From Deltaproteobacteria bacterium (GTDB lineage: Bacteria > Desulfobacterota > Desulfobacteria > Desulfobacterales > G020354645): a DNA stretch of 35,908 nucleotides. Each line of letters begins with the position of its first letter. Position 1 is the first letter of the stretch. The notes under the pieces are model-generated. The model was not told the origin of the DNA. It searched no databases and saw nothing but the letters and a program-made list of their open reading frames with translations. A program made the translations under genes and the position numbers. The stretch is taken from positions 1,228,663 to 1,264,570 of the forward strand of contig CP070652.1 of assembly GCA_020354645.1 (NCBI GenBank), in the 5' to 3' direction. Positions 25,138 through 33,769 of this stretch are shown here, one piece after another.

Positions 25138-26151
25138 ATGATCGGAATCTGTGTCATCGGCGCCGGCAGAGCGGGCATGATTCATATGAAGAATTTTTCT
25201 ATGGCCAGACCTGAAACGCGGCTTGTTGCTGTCGCCGACCCATTTGAAGATGCGGCTGTCAAAGCATGTAATGAATTCGATATACCCAACCACTACCTTG
25301 ACTATCGGGAAGCCCTCGACAGTGATGCTGTTGACGCGGTTGTCGTCGTGGCTCCCACAGTACACCACAGAGACATCGTTGTCGACGCAGCTAGAGCAGG
25401 CAAACATATCCTCTGCGAGAAACCCATGGCCATGACTGTTTCAGAGTGTGAGGAAATGATTGAGGCGGCTTCAGAACATTCGGTTAAGCTTCAGATCGGT
25501 TTTATGAGACGGTTTGATGCCAGCTTCACAGCCGCAAAACAACGGATTGAAGCCGGAGACATCGGGGATGTTGTTCTCGTAAAATCGCTTACCCACGGAC
25601 CCAGTACGCCGCAGAGATGGCAGTATGATATCGAAAAAAGCAACGGCCCACTGGCTGAAGTTAATAGCCATGATATTGATACGCTCAGATGGTTTACCGA
25701 AAGCGAATTTAAGGAAGTTTATGCGATTGCCGGAAACTACAGGTGCCCTGGGGCAAGAGATGCATTTCCTGATTTCTATGACAACGTCATCCTCAGTGCT
25801 CGATTTGTAAACGGTATGCAGGGGTTCATTGATGGTGCCGTTTCCGTGGGTTATGGGTACGATGCCCGGGTCGAGATACTCGGAACAGAAGGGGTGATGT
25901 TTGTGGGACGTCTTGAAGAAAATTCAGTTGTGACCTGTCGACAGCCCGGTGGTATGGTCAAACCGGTGATAAAAAGCTGGCGTGATCTGTTTATCGAAGC
26001 CTATCTTTTAGAAGACACGGATTTTATCCACTGCATTTTAGAAGACCGGGAACCCTTGGTAAAAGGTATCGATGGTAAGATGGCAGTCATGGTCGTCAAT
26101 GCCGGCAATAAGTCAATCAGGGAAAAACGGCCTGTATCTGTTGGTGCGTAG
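25138..26151 (+). CDS. Gfo/Idh/MocA dehydrogenase, inositol 2-dehydrogenase-like (copy 3)
   Basis: The start ATG 25138 follows TAGGAGATG; the frame is open further upstream but the Rossmann fold begins right here (MIGICVIGAGRAGMIHMKNF). The 337-residue protein is of the shorter, IolG-like group: LCEKPMAMTVSECEEMI, IGFMRRFDASFTAAKQRI, AEVNSHDIDTLRWF and the C-terminal RDLFIEAYLLEDTDF. IolG enzymes oxidise myo-inositol or a sugar C3/C4 hydroxyl with NAD. It follows copy 2 after 83 nt. No full inositol pathway (IolB, IolD) is present, so inositol itself is not proven as substrate. Confidence 0.9.
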   Translation: MIGICVIGAGRAGMIHMKNFSMARPETRLVAVADPFEDAAVKACNEFDIPNHYLDYREALDSDAVDAVVVVAPTVHHRDIVVDAARAGKHILCEKPMAMTVSECEEMIEAASEHSVKLQIGFMRRFDASFTAAKQRIEAGDIGDVVLVKSLTHGPSTPQRWQYDIEKSNGPLAEVNSHDIDTLRWFTESEFKEVYAIAGNYRCPGARDAFPDFYDNVILSARFVNGMQGFIDGAVSVGYGYDARVEILGTEGVMFVGRLEENSVVTCRQPGGMVKPVIKSWRDLFIEAYLLEDTDFIHCILEDREPLVKGIDGKMAVMVVNAGNKSIREKRPVSVGA

Positions 26152-26190
26152 ACAACTGGTAGAATTCCCACTTAAGCATAAGACAAAAAA

Positions 26191-26769
26191 ATGGAAAAAA
26201 AAGTCATTGATCATGCGTTTTCAATCTTCTTCAGCCTAACGGATGGACTCTCGAACGAGAGGCAAAGCTCAAAAAGATATCTTGCGGATATCAAGAGCAT
26301 CTTTAGGGATAATATAGAAGCTGAAAGAATGGTCGCCAATCATAACCCACTGGTATATGAATTTTATGAACTGGGGATGCCGGCGGATGCAGGCGATTTG
26401 GCATTCGGTACGAGCATTACATACCCGGGGAAGGTCGGTGGAGAATATTTTATGACCAAGGGCCATTTCCACAATGTTCTTGAAACCGCTGAAGTATATT
26501 ATTGCCTTCAGGGGCACGGTTACATGCTGATGGAAAACCCTGAAGGCGAGTGGGATTACAAGGAAGTAACCCCCGGAAACGCGGTGTACATTCCCAAGCG
26601 TTTTGCCCATCGCAGCATCAATATCGGGAACGATCCTTTTATCACATTTTTTTGTTTTAGGGGGGACGCCGGGCACGATTACAAAACTATCGAAACCACA
26701 GGGTTTCGCAAGGTAGTTGTGGAAAAGGACGGGAAACCAAATATAATAAATAATCCCAAATGGAAATAG
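26191..26769 (+). CDS. Cupin-type glucose-6-phosphate isomerase
   Basis: A 192-residue single cupin of the archaeal-type phosphoglucose isomerase family. The metal ligands are in KGHFHNVLETAEVYY (His, His, Glu) and the final His in PKRFAHRSIN; TYPGKVGGEYFMTKGH and GGEYF-like substrate loop are family marks. It interconverts glucose 6-phosphate and fructose 6-phosphate using a bound metal. This type is typical of archaea and only sporadic in bacteria, where it often sits in sugar gene clusters as here. The ribosome site is weak (AAGCATAAGAC). It links the cluster to central glycolysis or acts on a related phosphosugar. Confidence 0.88.
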   Translation: MEKKVIDHAFSIFFSLTDGLSNERQSSKRYLADIKSIFRDNIEAERMVANHNPLVYEFYELGMPADAGDLAFGTSITYPGKVGGEYFMTKGHFHNVLETAEVYYCLQGHGYMLMENPEGEWDYKEVTPGNAVYIPKRFAHRSINIGNDPFITFFCFRGDAGHDYKTIETTGFRKVVVEKDGKPNIINNPKWK

Positions 26770-26830
26770 CAACTATCTCTAAAATGTATCTTAAGATGTT
26801 TGGTCTTGTCGCAACAACGCGGAGATTGAA

Positions 26831-28357
26831 ATGGTGAAAACGTATTTGGGTGTGGATGTCGGTACCACGGGTGTCAAGGCATCGATATTCGACCGCGAGG
26901 GTAATTTGAAATCTCAATCCTATGTTCCTTCAGCACGTTACCACCCTGAACCCGGCTTGACCGAGCAGAAACCTGCGGAAATGCTAACGGAGACAATGCG
27001 TGCCATCCAGGAGGCAGTGGGCTCGCTGGGCGATGGCAAAGTAACGGCTATGGCGATCGACGGACAGATGGCAGGGCTGATGGCGATCGATAAAAACTGG
27101 GAGGCGACCACCCATTACGATAGTTGGCTAGATACCCGATGTGGTGACCAGATTGAAGAAATGAATCGATATAAGAGGGATGTGATCCGCCAGTCCGGTT
27201 CAGCGCCGGGGTTTTTCTTTGGGCCGAAATTGCTCTGGTGGAAGGAAGAAAAACCCGACATTTATAACAAGACTGCGAAATTTATTGAACCATCGGTTTT
27301 TATCGCCGGTAAATTTGCCGGTTTGAAGGCGGAATCTGCCTTTATTGATTATACTTACATCCATTTTACCAATCTGTCAGACAACAAAAACAGATCATGG
27401 TCAGATGAACTCTGCGCGCGGTTTGATGTGGATATGGATAAACTGCCGCGGATTATATCTCCCACTGCGGTTATCGGCTTCCTGACGCGCGAATATGCTT
27501 CGAAGATGGGTTTACAACCGGGTCTTCCCATTGCTGCCGGATGTGGTGATACTGCAGCCGGGCTCTTGGGTGCCGGTTTGGTTATCCCCGGCGAATCCGT
27601 CGATACCGCCGGTACAGCCTCGGTATTAACTTTTTGCAGCACCGAATTCCGGCCGGACGTGGAAAAGGAGGCCATGCTGTCATGTCGCAGTGTTATCGAT
27701 GGGTGCTGGTATTCACTGGCCTACATCAATGGCGGCGGGCTTTGTATCGAATGGTTTGCAGAGGCGTTTGGAGATTCATCGGCCAAGAAAGAGACAATAT
27801 TTAGAGAGCTGAATGAAAAAGCGGCTGAAGTGCCTGTGGGATCAGATGGAATCATCTTTTGTCCCCACTACGCAGGAAGAAATTTCCCATATGAGCCGAA
27901 CCTCAAAGGAAGCTGGGCCGGGCTGAACTGGCGGCACAAAAAAGAGCACCTGTATCGCAGCGTTTTGGAAGGCATTGCATTTGAATACCGGCATTACGTA
28001 AACAATTTTAAACGACTCTATCCCGATACAGGGTTGGGCTGTATTAAGACCATCGGTGGCGGCTCAAAATCTCCGCTGTTCTGTCAGATCAAGGCAGACT
28101 GTATGCGTGTACCGTATGCGGTCTTGCCTGAACGAGAATTTGGCACACTGGGATCGGCCTTGATCGCGGCGGCTTCTGTCGGCGATATTACGGATTTAGG
28201 CAAAAGGGTATTGGAGATCAATAAGACAGTTGAAATCTTAGAACCAAACGAGAAGAATGCGCGCTTATATGATGATTATTTTAAGGATTACGAGGAGACA
28301 ATTAATGGCCTCATTAATATTTTTAATAAACGAGAAGAACAGCGGCACCACATATAA
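26831..28357 (+). CDS. FGGY-family carbohydrate kinase, xylulokinase-like
   Basis: A 508-residue protein after GCGGAGATTGAA. The N-terminal phosphate loop LGVDVGTTGVKASIFD, the substrate region AIDGQMAGL, YDSWLDTRC, the catalytic Asp in AAGCGDTAAGLLGAG, the DTAGTASVLTF strand and the late IGGGSKSPLFCQIKAD with TLGSALIAA fit xylulokinase and close relatives. It phosphorylates a ketose or polyol with ATP. It is not a close copy of the kinase at 8759, so the cluster makes two distinct sugar phosphates. It lies between the cupin isomerase and the zinc alcohol dehydrogenase. Confidence 0.91.
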   Translation: MVKTYLGVDVGTTGVKASIFDREGNLKSQSYVPSARYHPEPGLTEQKPAEMLTETMRAIQEAVGSLGDGKVTAMAIDGQMAGLMAIDKNWEATTHYDSWLDTRCGDQIEEMNRYKRDVIRQSGSAPGFFFGPKLLWWKEEKPDIYNKTAKFIEPSVFIAGKFAGLKAESAFIDYTYIHFTNLSDNKNRSWSDELCARFDVDMDKLPRIISPTAVIGFLTREYASKMGLQPGLPIAAGCGDTAAGLLGAGLVIPGESVDTAGTASVLTFCSTEFRPDVEKEAMLSCRSVIDGCWYSLAYINGGGLCIEWFAEAFGDSSAKKETIFRELNEKAAEVPVGSDGIIFCPHYAGRNFPYEPNLKGSWAGLNWRHKKEHLYRSVLEGIAFEYRHYVNNFKRLYPDTGLGCIKTIGGGSKSPLFCQIKADCMRVPYAVLPEREFGTLGSALIAAASVGDITDLGKRVLEINKTVEILEPNEKNARLYDDYFKDYEETINGLINIFNKREEQRHHI

Positions 28358-28397
28358 TGTGATCATTTGACACATTGCGTACGATGGAGGGTTTAAT

Positions 28398-29441
28398 ATC
28401 CGGGCTATTGTTTACAAAAATATTCGAGATATTGATGTCGAGACCATCGGGGATCCTAAAATCAGAACCGGCGAAGCGCTGCTGCGGGTGAAAGCGACAG
28501 CGATTTGCGGTACGGATTTGAGGATTATTCAGCACGGGCATCACCTGATTCCCGGCGGAACAAATCGCATTCTCGGTCATGAAATGGCGGGTGTTATCGA
28601 GGAGGTATCTTCGGGTGTGAGTGGCTTGAAACCAGGGATGCCCGTGGCCGTCGCTCCCAATATTCATTGTGGAACCTGTTTCCAATGCAAGCGGGGAAAT
28701 TTTCATCTTTGTCATAATTATGTTGCCTTCGGCATCGGGATTGATGGTGGTTTTGCGGAATATGTGGTGCTGCCGGAAAAAGCAATTCTACAGGGTAATA
28801 TTATTCCTCTCAAGGGGGACATAAACTATGAGCAGGTTGCTTTAAACGAGCCGCTATCTTGTTGCTTCAATAGCCTGGAATACACGAATTTCTCTTTTGG
28901 CGAAACGATTCTCATTGTCGGCGCCGGGCCAATCGGTATCATGCATTCGTTGCTGGCCAATAAAATGGGTGCCGCCAAGGTGATTGTTTCGGAGATTTCA
29001 GAACAACGGCTTGAAGACGTTAAATCCTTTGGCGTTGATATCACAGTTAATCCGGCCAAAGAGACGCTAAAGGAGATTGTGCTGGAGGAAACAGATGGCC
29101 AAGGTGCTGATGTGGCTGTCATTGCCTGCCCCGTAGCGTCAGCTCACAACCAGGCCCTGGAGTGTCTGGCTCCGTTGGGTCGAATGAACATTTTTGGGGG
29201 ATTGCCCCAAAACAGTCCGATGACCACAATAGATGCCAACTCGATCCATTATAATTATCTACGGGTCGTCGGGACCAGTCGGCAGTCTATTGAACAGTAT
29301 ACGAAAACGCTTCGTCTGATTGAAGCAAAAAAAATAGATCTCAGCGGGTTGATTACAGGACGTTTTAAACTTGAGCAGTGGAATCGCGCATTTCAAACTT
29401 CCCAAACAGGCGATGGTTTAAAAAATATATTTTTACCGTGA
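28398..29441 (+). CDS. Zinc-dependent MDR alcohol/polyol dehydrogenase, with no standard start codon
   Basis: About 347 residues. The GroES-like domain starts IRAIVYKNIRDIDVETIG and carries the catalytic zinc ligands (Cys in ATAICGTDLR and His in GHEMAG) and all four structural-zinc cysteines (IHCGTCFQCKRGNFHLC). The nucleotide-binding domain has VGAGPIGIMHSLLANKMGA. It oxidises a secondary alcohol of a sugar or polyol to a ketone with NAD(P). The family N-terminus lies at 28398, six bases after GGAGGG, but the codon is ATC. The next usable start in frame, GTG 28488, would remove the first beta strands. Likely explanations are an ATG-to-ATC mutation, rare AUC initiation or a base error. Confidence 0.85.
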   Translation: MRAIVYKNIRDIDVETIGDPKIRTGEALLRVKATAICGTDLRIIQHGHHLIPGGTNRILGHEMAGVIEEVSSGVSGLKPGMPVAVAPNIHCGTCFQCKRGNFHLCHNYVAFGIGIDGGFAEYVVLPEKAILQGNIIPLKGDINYEQVALNEPLSCCFNSLEYTNFSFGETILIVGAGPIGIMHSLLANKMGAAKVIVSEISEQRLEDVKSFGVDITVNPAKETLKEIVLEETDGQGADVAVIACPVASAHNQALECLAPLGRMNIFGGLPQNSPMTTIDANSIHYNYLRVVGTSRQSIEQYTKTLRLIEAKKIDLSGLITGRFKLEQWNRAFQTSQTGDGLKNIFLP

Positions 29442-29481
29442 AAGGGCGCTGATTCATATTGGACTTACAAGGAGGATGTGT

Positions 29482-30408
29482 ATGAGGAAGATTTTGATTA
29501 CCCCCAGATCATTGACCAGTGCCGGGCATCCGGCCTTTGATCTGTTAATTGAAGCGGGTTGTAAGGTGATTTTTTCCACACCGGGAAAACAACCGGATGA
29601 ATTAGAGCTCATGGATTTGCTTCCAGGCTGTGTTGGATATCTTGCAGGGGTTGAGACGGTTTCAGCAAAGGTATTGGAGACAGCAAAGGATCTTAAGGTT
29701 ATCAGCCGCAATGGAACCGGGATTGATAACATTGATATGGATGCGGCCAATCGATTGGGTGTTCAGGTTTGCCGGACTGAAGGCGCCAATGCGCGCGGGG
29801 TGGCAGAGCTAACGGTTGGGCTGATCTTTGCCTTGGTCCGTGCTATACCGTTTAGCGATGCTCAACTGAAAAATAAGCGGTGGGAGCGGAGAAAAGGCAT
29901 TGAGCTGGAAAACCGGACCCTGGGTTTGATTGGATGCGGTGAAATTGGAAAGCGGACCGCCTTGCTCGCTGCAGGGGTTGGAATGAAGGTGATTGCATTC
30001 AGGCGTCATCCAGATCCCGCGTTTTCTCCGGATAATTTTAGTTATGTTTCGTTGGAAGATATATTCAGACGATCAGACATTATCAGTCTGCAATGTCCGC
30101 CTTTGGCAAGCGGAAAACCCCTGATCGATAAAGAAGCCCTATCAAAAATAAAACCGGGCGCTTATCTGGTCAATACCGCCAGAGCGTCTTTGGTCGATCT
30201 GGTGGCCGTGCGTGAAGCATTGGAGAGCGGGCATCTTGCGGGAGTTGCCGTCGACGTTTTTGACCAGGAACCGCCGGTGGATTACGGGATGCTGTCAAAT
30301 TCGCGGGTAATTGCAACACCTCACATCGGCGGGTTTACAACGGAAAGTGTTGACAGGGCGACCACCCAGGCGGTTAAAAATATTATCAGCGTTTTAAATC
30401 AAAAATGA
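29482..30408 (+). CDS. D-isomer-specific 2-hydroxyacid dehydrogenase (phosphoglycerate dehydrogenase-like)
   Basis: Start ATG 29482 is chosen because it sits six bases from AAGGAGG; an ATG two codons earlier touches that site. About 308 residues with the NAD motif GLIGCGEIGKRTA and the catalytic Arg in NTARASLVD, Glu in VFDQEPPVDYG and His in ATPHIGGFT. The family reduces 2-oxoacids or oxidises D-2-hydroxyacids such as 3-phosphoglycerate, glycerate or lactate. Between the zinc dehydrogenase and the KDPG-type aldolase it could handle the acid end products, for example glycerate or lactate made from the aldehyde oxidised by the downstream AOR. Substrate is inference. Confidence 0.88.
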   Translation: MRKILITPRSLTSAGHPAFDLLIEAGCKVIFSTPGKQPDELELMDLLPGCVGYLAGVETVSAKVLETAKDLKVISRNGTGIDNIDMDAANRLGVQVCRTEGANARGVAELTVGLIFALVRAIPFSDAQLKNKRWERRKGIELENRTLGLIGCGEIGKRTALLAAGVGMKVIAFRRHPDPAFSPDNFSYVSLEDIFRRSDIISLQCPPLASGKPLIDKEALSKIKPGAYLVNTARASLVDLVAVREALESGHLAGVAVDVFDQEPPVDYGMLSNSRVIATPHIGGFTTESVDRATTQAVKNIISVLNQK

Positions 30409-30423
30409 CAAAAGGAAAACGGA

Positions 30424-31083
30424 ATGAATAAACAGGAACTGTTCGATGAATTGGCCCAATACAGGGTAATTCCGGTTATTGCCATTGATGATGTGCAGGC
30501 GGCTGTACCTATGGCAGACGCCTTGATCGAGGGAGGGCTGCCGGTGGCCGAGATTACCTTTCGGACCGCGGCCGCGGGTGAGGTTATGGCCACGTTAAAA
30601 AGGGAGAGACCCAATTTGATTTTAGGTGCCGGCACGATTCTTTCAATTGAAAACCTGCGTCTCGCCAATCAATGCGGTGCCCAGTTCGGCGTGGCCCCCG
30701 GATTTAATCCGAAAATTGTGGAGGAAGCTGGCCAATTAAATATGCCCTTTATCCCCGGCGTTGCCACCCCCAGCGATATTGAAACCGCCATGGGCTTTGG
30801 TCTAAAAGTGCTCAAGTTTTTCCCGGCAGGCGCTCTGGGGGGTGACAAGATGGTCAAAGCCCTGTCGGGTCCTTATGCCCACATGGGCGTTCAGTTTGTG
30901 CCCACCGGGGGTGTAAATCTTCAAAATCTTGAAAGTTACCTATCGTTGCCTACCGTGGCGATGGTGGGGGGAACCTGGATAGCCAAAAAAGACGCCATCG
31001 CCGGCGGTAAATGGGATCAAATCCGGGAAAATTGCCGGCAGGTCTGTAGCCTTGTTGCTCAAATCAGAAAATGTGACAGCTGA
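30424..31083 (+). CDS. eda: KDPG/KHG-type 2-keto-3-deoxy aldolase
   Basis: A 219-residue class I aldolase after AAAAGGAAAACGGA. The catalytic Glu is in VAEITFRTAAA (E43), the Schiff-base lysine in LKFFPAGALGG (K131), and the phosphate/carboxylate loop FVPTGGVN is present. Family members split 2-keto-3-deoxy-6-phosphogluconate or related 2-keto-3-deoxy acids to pyruvate and an aldehyde (or glyoxylate). The gene lies 16 nt downstream of the hydroxyacid dehydrogenase and upstream of the aldehyde:ferredoxin oxidoreductase, so its aldehyde product may feed that enzyme. No 6-phosphogluconate dehydratase or sugar-acid dehydratase is nearby, leaving the origin of its substrate open. Confidence 0.91.
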   Translation: MNKQELFDELAQYRVIPVIAIDDVQAAVPMADALIEGGLPVAEITFRTAAAGEVMATLKRERPNLILGAGTILSIENLRLANQCGAQFGVAPGFNPKIVEEAGQLNMPFIPGVATPSDIETAMGFGLKVLKFFPAGALGGDKMVKALSGPYAHMGVQFVPTGGVNLQNLESYLSLPTVAMVGGTWIAKKDAIAGGKWDQIRENCRQVCSLVAQIRKCDS

Positions 31084-31173
31084 AAAATTTACTCAAAGCG
31101 GATTTGACCGGGGTGGAGTCGCAGAATGGCTCTGTAATTTTGTCCACCAATATTACAAATAGAGGAGACCCAA

Positions 31174-33003
31174 ATGTTTGCTGGTGGCTACATGGGAAAA
31201 ATCCTGAGGATTAATGTTTCTGCAAAAAAATATCATATTGAACCGTTAAAAGAAGATGAGGTTTTAAAATTGTTGGGCGGTCGAGGTCTGGCAGCCAAAA
31301 GATATTATGATGAGATCGATCCGGATGTGAAACCGTTTGATGCTGATAATAAAATCTTCTTTTTCACAGGACCGCTTACGGGTCTTAGCCTGCCTTCAAC
31401 CACCAAATTCCAGCTGGCCACAAAATCTCCGGAAACCGGCCGCTACCTCTGCTCAAATTGTGGTGGCAATTTTGGTCCGCAATTGAAAATGGCCGGCTTT
31501 GACGGCTTGATTGTTGAGGGCCGGGCCTCAGGGTGGACCTATGTCATTATTAAAAATGATGAGGTTGTTTTCGGAGACGCTCATGATTGGCAGGGGCGGA
31601 CGACCACCGAGACATTACAACTGCTGCGTGAGGCGATGGGCGAGAAAAAAGCCGGGGTGATGTCTATCGGTCCGGCTGCTGAGCGACGCGTTCGAATTTC
31701 GTATATCAATGTTGACAGCCGTGCATTCGGGAGAGGTGGCCCTGGCGCTGTTCTGGGATCAAAAAAAGTAAAGGGCATCGCCGTATTTGGTACGAAAAAA
31801 ATTCCGGTTGCCGATGAGGACAGCATTGATCAGATCCGGAAGAGGGCCCTTGAAAATTTGAAAACGACCAGGGCCAACCATACAAAGTACGGCACTGCAC
31901 AATACATCGAGGTTATTAATGAGTTGGGTGCGTTACCAACGCGTAATTTTCAGACCACATATTTCGAAGATGGAGATCAAATTGACGCTCAAATGATGCG
32001 GCAAAAATATTATGTGAAAAATTATGCCTGCTACCGATGCCCAGTGGCCTGCGGGAAAGTACTTGAAGTCAAGGATGGACCGTATACCGGGGCAAGGGCG
32101 CGTGTAGAGTTTGAGACCATCGGTCTTTTGGGCCCCAACTGCGGAGTTGCCGACTTTGGTGCTGTTATCAAAGCAAACCAGCTGTGTGATGAAATGGGTT
32201 TGGATACCATCTCCGCCGGAAATGCAGTGGCGCTGGCCATGGAACTCTACGAGAGAGGGATTATTGATGCCAGCGAAACAGAAAACGTTGAAGCGCGATT
32301 TGGCAGCGGCGACGCTCTGATTGAGATGATCAGACTCATCGGCGAGCGCAGGGGTATTGGCAATCTTTTCGCAAAGGGGATGAATCATGTCGTAAAAAAG
32401 CACCCGGAGTGGCGCCAATATATTCTTAGCGTTAAAGGGATGCCTTTTGCTGCATATGATCCGAGGGCTTTTCATGGAAATGGTCTTACCTACGGGACGT
32501 CAAGCCGGGGGGCTTGCCACAACGTGGGGGGGTGGACGATCCGTGCCGAACTGCAGAGCGGAGACTATGATCGCTATGCGTTGGAAGGCAAAGGCGAGCT
32601 GGTCAAAACCATACAGGACAATAGGGCTTATGTGGATAGTTTGGGTATTTGCACTGTGGTCAGAAGTGCCTTGGGATTCTCTGACAATCCCAAAGGGGGC
32701 ACCTTAGAAGCCGCTACTGGCCATGACTTTTCACCGCATTTGATGGAGATTGGTTCCCGAATCTATACCCTTGAGCGGATCATCCTCAATCGGGAAGGGA
32801 TTGATCGAAAGGATGATCTGTTGCCGGGTCGAATCACCAATGAGCCCATACCCTCGGGACCGGCAAAAGGACATGTTCTGAGCCAAAAAATGTACGACAT
32901 CATGTTGGATGAGTATTATGACGAAAGAGGTTGGGATCAAAATGGTGTGCCCAAACCGGAAATAATAGAAGGATTGAGTTTAAAAGCGTATCTGAATTCC
33001 TGA
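31174..33003 (+). CDS. Aldehyde:ferredoxin oxidoreductase family (tungsten- or molybdenum-pterin enzyme)
   Basis: A 609-residue protein with AGAGGAGACCC before ATG 31174. It starts GGYMGKILRINVSAKKYHIE and shows LGGRGLAAKRYYDE, GPLTGLSLPSTTKFQLATKSPETG and SIGPAAERRVRIS. The 4Fe-4S ligands are CYRCPVAC (C286, C289, C293) and C493 in DSLGIC, nearly the same numbering as the Pyrococcus AOR (288, 291, 295, 494). It oxidises aldehydes to acids and reduces ferredoxin in the cytoplasm; no signal peptide. With an aldolase 90 nt upstream and a MoaD-like protein directly downstream, it probably oxidises the aldehyde made by this pathway. The metal and aldehyde cannot be told from sequence. Confidence 0.94.
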   Translation: MFAGGYMGKILRINVSAKKYHIEPLKEDEVLKLLGGRGLAAKRYYDEIDPDVKPFDADNKIFFFTGPLTGLSLPSTTKFQLATKSPETGRYLCSNCGGNFGPQLKMAGFDGLIVEGRASGWTYVIIKNDEVVFGDAHDWQGRTTTETLQLLREAMGEKKAGVMSIGPAAERRVRISYINVDSRAFGRGGPGAVLGSKKVKGIAVFGTKKIPVADEDSIDQIRKRALENLKTTRANHTKYGTAQYIEVINELGALPTRNFQTTYFEDGDQIDAQMMRQKYYVKNYACYRCPVACGKVLEVKDGPYTGARARVEFETIGLLGPNCGVADFGAVIKANQLCDEMGLDTISAGNAVALAMELYERGIIDASETENVEARFGSGDALIEMIRLIGERRGIGNLFAKGMNHVVKKHPEWRQYILSVKGMPFAAYDPRAFHGNGLTYGTSSRGACHNVGGWTIRAELQSGDYDRYALEGKGELVKTIQDNRAYVDSLGICTVVRSALGFSDNPKGGTLEAATGHDFSPHLMEIGSRIYTLERIILNREGIDRKDDLLPGRITNEPIPSGPAKGHVLSQKMYDIMLDEYYDERGWDQNGVPKPEIIEGLSLKAYLNS

Positions 33004-33018
33004 TTTCAAACCAGATGA

Positions 33019-33288
33019 ATGAATCAAACCATTAAAATACAGATAAAATATTTGTCCACTATCCGTGATCAGATCGGTCATAAACAGGAGGAAATCCATT
33101 TTTCAAAGGGCGCCACACTTGAGGATGTTAGGGTGTGGTTGAACACACACTATTCATTGTCTCTCCCAAATTCTCAGATCACACCCACTCTAAATGGAAA
33201 GGGATGGAGTCAGTACCCCTTGAAATTGTCTACACAACTCAAAGAGGGAGACACTGTTTTTCTTTTGCCGATCGTATCAGGTGGATAA
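33019..33288 (+). CDS. MoaD/ThiS-like sulfur carrier protein
   Basis: An 89-residue ubiquitin-fold protein: IKYLSTIRDQIGHKQEEIHF, a middle helix, LKEGDTVFLLPIVSGG and the diagnostic C-terminal Gly-Gly. It donates sulfur for the dithiolene of molybdopterin after adenylation by a MoeB-type enzyme. It starts 15 nt after the AOR stop without its own strong ribosome site, so translation is probably coupled. MoaD-like genes next to AOR genes are a known association in anaerobes and suggest a dedicated supply of the tungsten- or molybdenum-pterin cofactor. It is the last intact gene of the cluster. Confidence 0.9.
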   Translation: MNQTIKIQIKYLSTIRDQIGHKQEEIHFSKGATLEDVRVWLNTHYSLSLPNSQITPTLNGKGWSQYPLKLSTQLKEGDTVFLLPIVSGG

Positions 33289-33431
33289 GGAAGGATATCG
33301 ACTGGTTGAGATGACGGGTGCGCCGACAAGACGAATTGCTCGGTTCTTTTTACCCGGCGGTAGCAAGGCGTGGGCTGGCATAAAAAGGGTTTAACCAAAT
33401 AGAAAATTAAACATTCGTTCCAGGATATTCT
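33289..33431. other. Right-hand end of the intact cluster
   Basis: This short stretch follows the MoaD-like gene and leads into the convergent pseudogenes. A clear hairpin with T-run for ending the long plus-strand transcript was not found. It marks the boundary between intact and decayed sequence. Confidence 0.35.
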
Positions 33432-33707
33432 TCAGAACCGGAATATCTGTCTCCGGCCTTTCAACTGGTGCAGGATGGGTCTGGTCTGATGTGATCCAGT
33501 TCCGTAGTTTAAAAATTGAGCGGCGTTGTGTTTATAGGTCGGCACAAGACCGGCACAGGCGGTGCGGTCCACATGTACGCAAAAACCATTCCAATCCACT
33601 TTCCCGTTTTGCCGGAAAGGCAGCAGAGTGGATGAAATTCCAGTGATTTTACGTCCTGGCCTTAACATTTTTACCGGTTCTGACTTAGATTCCATATTTG
33701 TACCCAT
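33432..33707 (-). pseudogene. Remnant of a dihydrodipicolinate synthase-family lyase
   Basis: The minus-strand frame starts MGTNMESKSEPVKMLRPG and continues ITGISSTLLPFRQNGKVDWN, then FCVHVDRTACAGLVP. GIxxxLLPFxxDGxxDWxGFxxHVxRTAxAGLxPAVNMDT is the start of DapA/NanA-like class I lyases of a sugar-associated subgroup. The expected AVNMDT is already lost (TYKHNA), AQFLNY is recognisable, and the rest, including the Schiff-base lysine, is missing. It is a dead fragment downstream of the OYE pseudogene on the same strand, perhaps once one operon. Confidence 0.6.
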
Positions 33708-33769
33708 GCTTATTTTTTACTTCTTTTCAGATCTCTTAATATTTGCGCTTCGGGACTGGTCCTGTAATG

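Noticed and set aside
22914..26151. A standard myo-inositol (iol) operon
   Set aside because: Only an IolG-like dehydrogenase and general barrels are present; IolB, IolC and IolD are absent, while cupin PGI, KDPG aldolase and AOR do not belong to that pathway.
33391..33534. Alternative minus-strand frame ending in a stop at 33391 as a separate gene tail
   Set aside because: It overlaps the lyase remnant in another frame, has no start and matches no family I know; probably chance.
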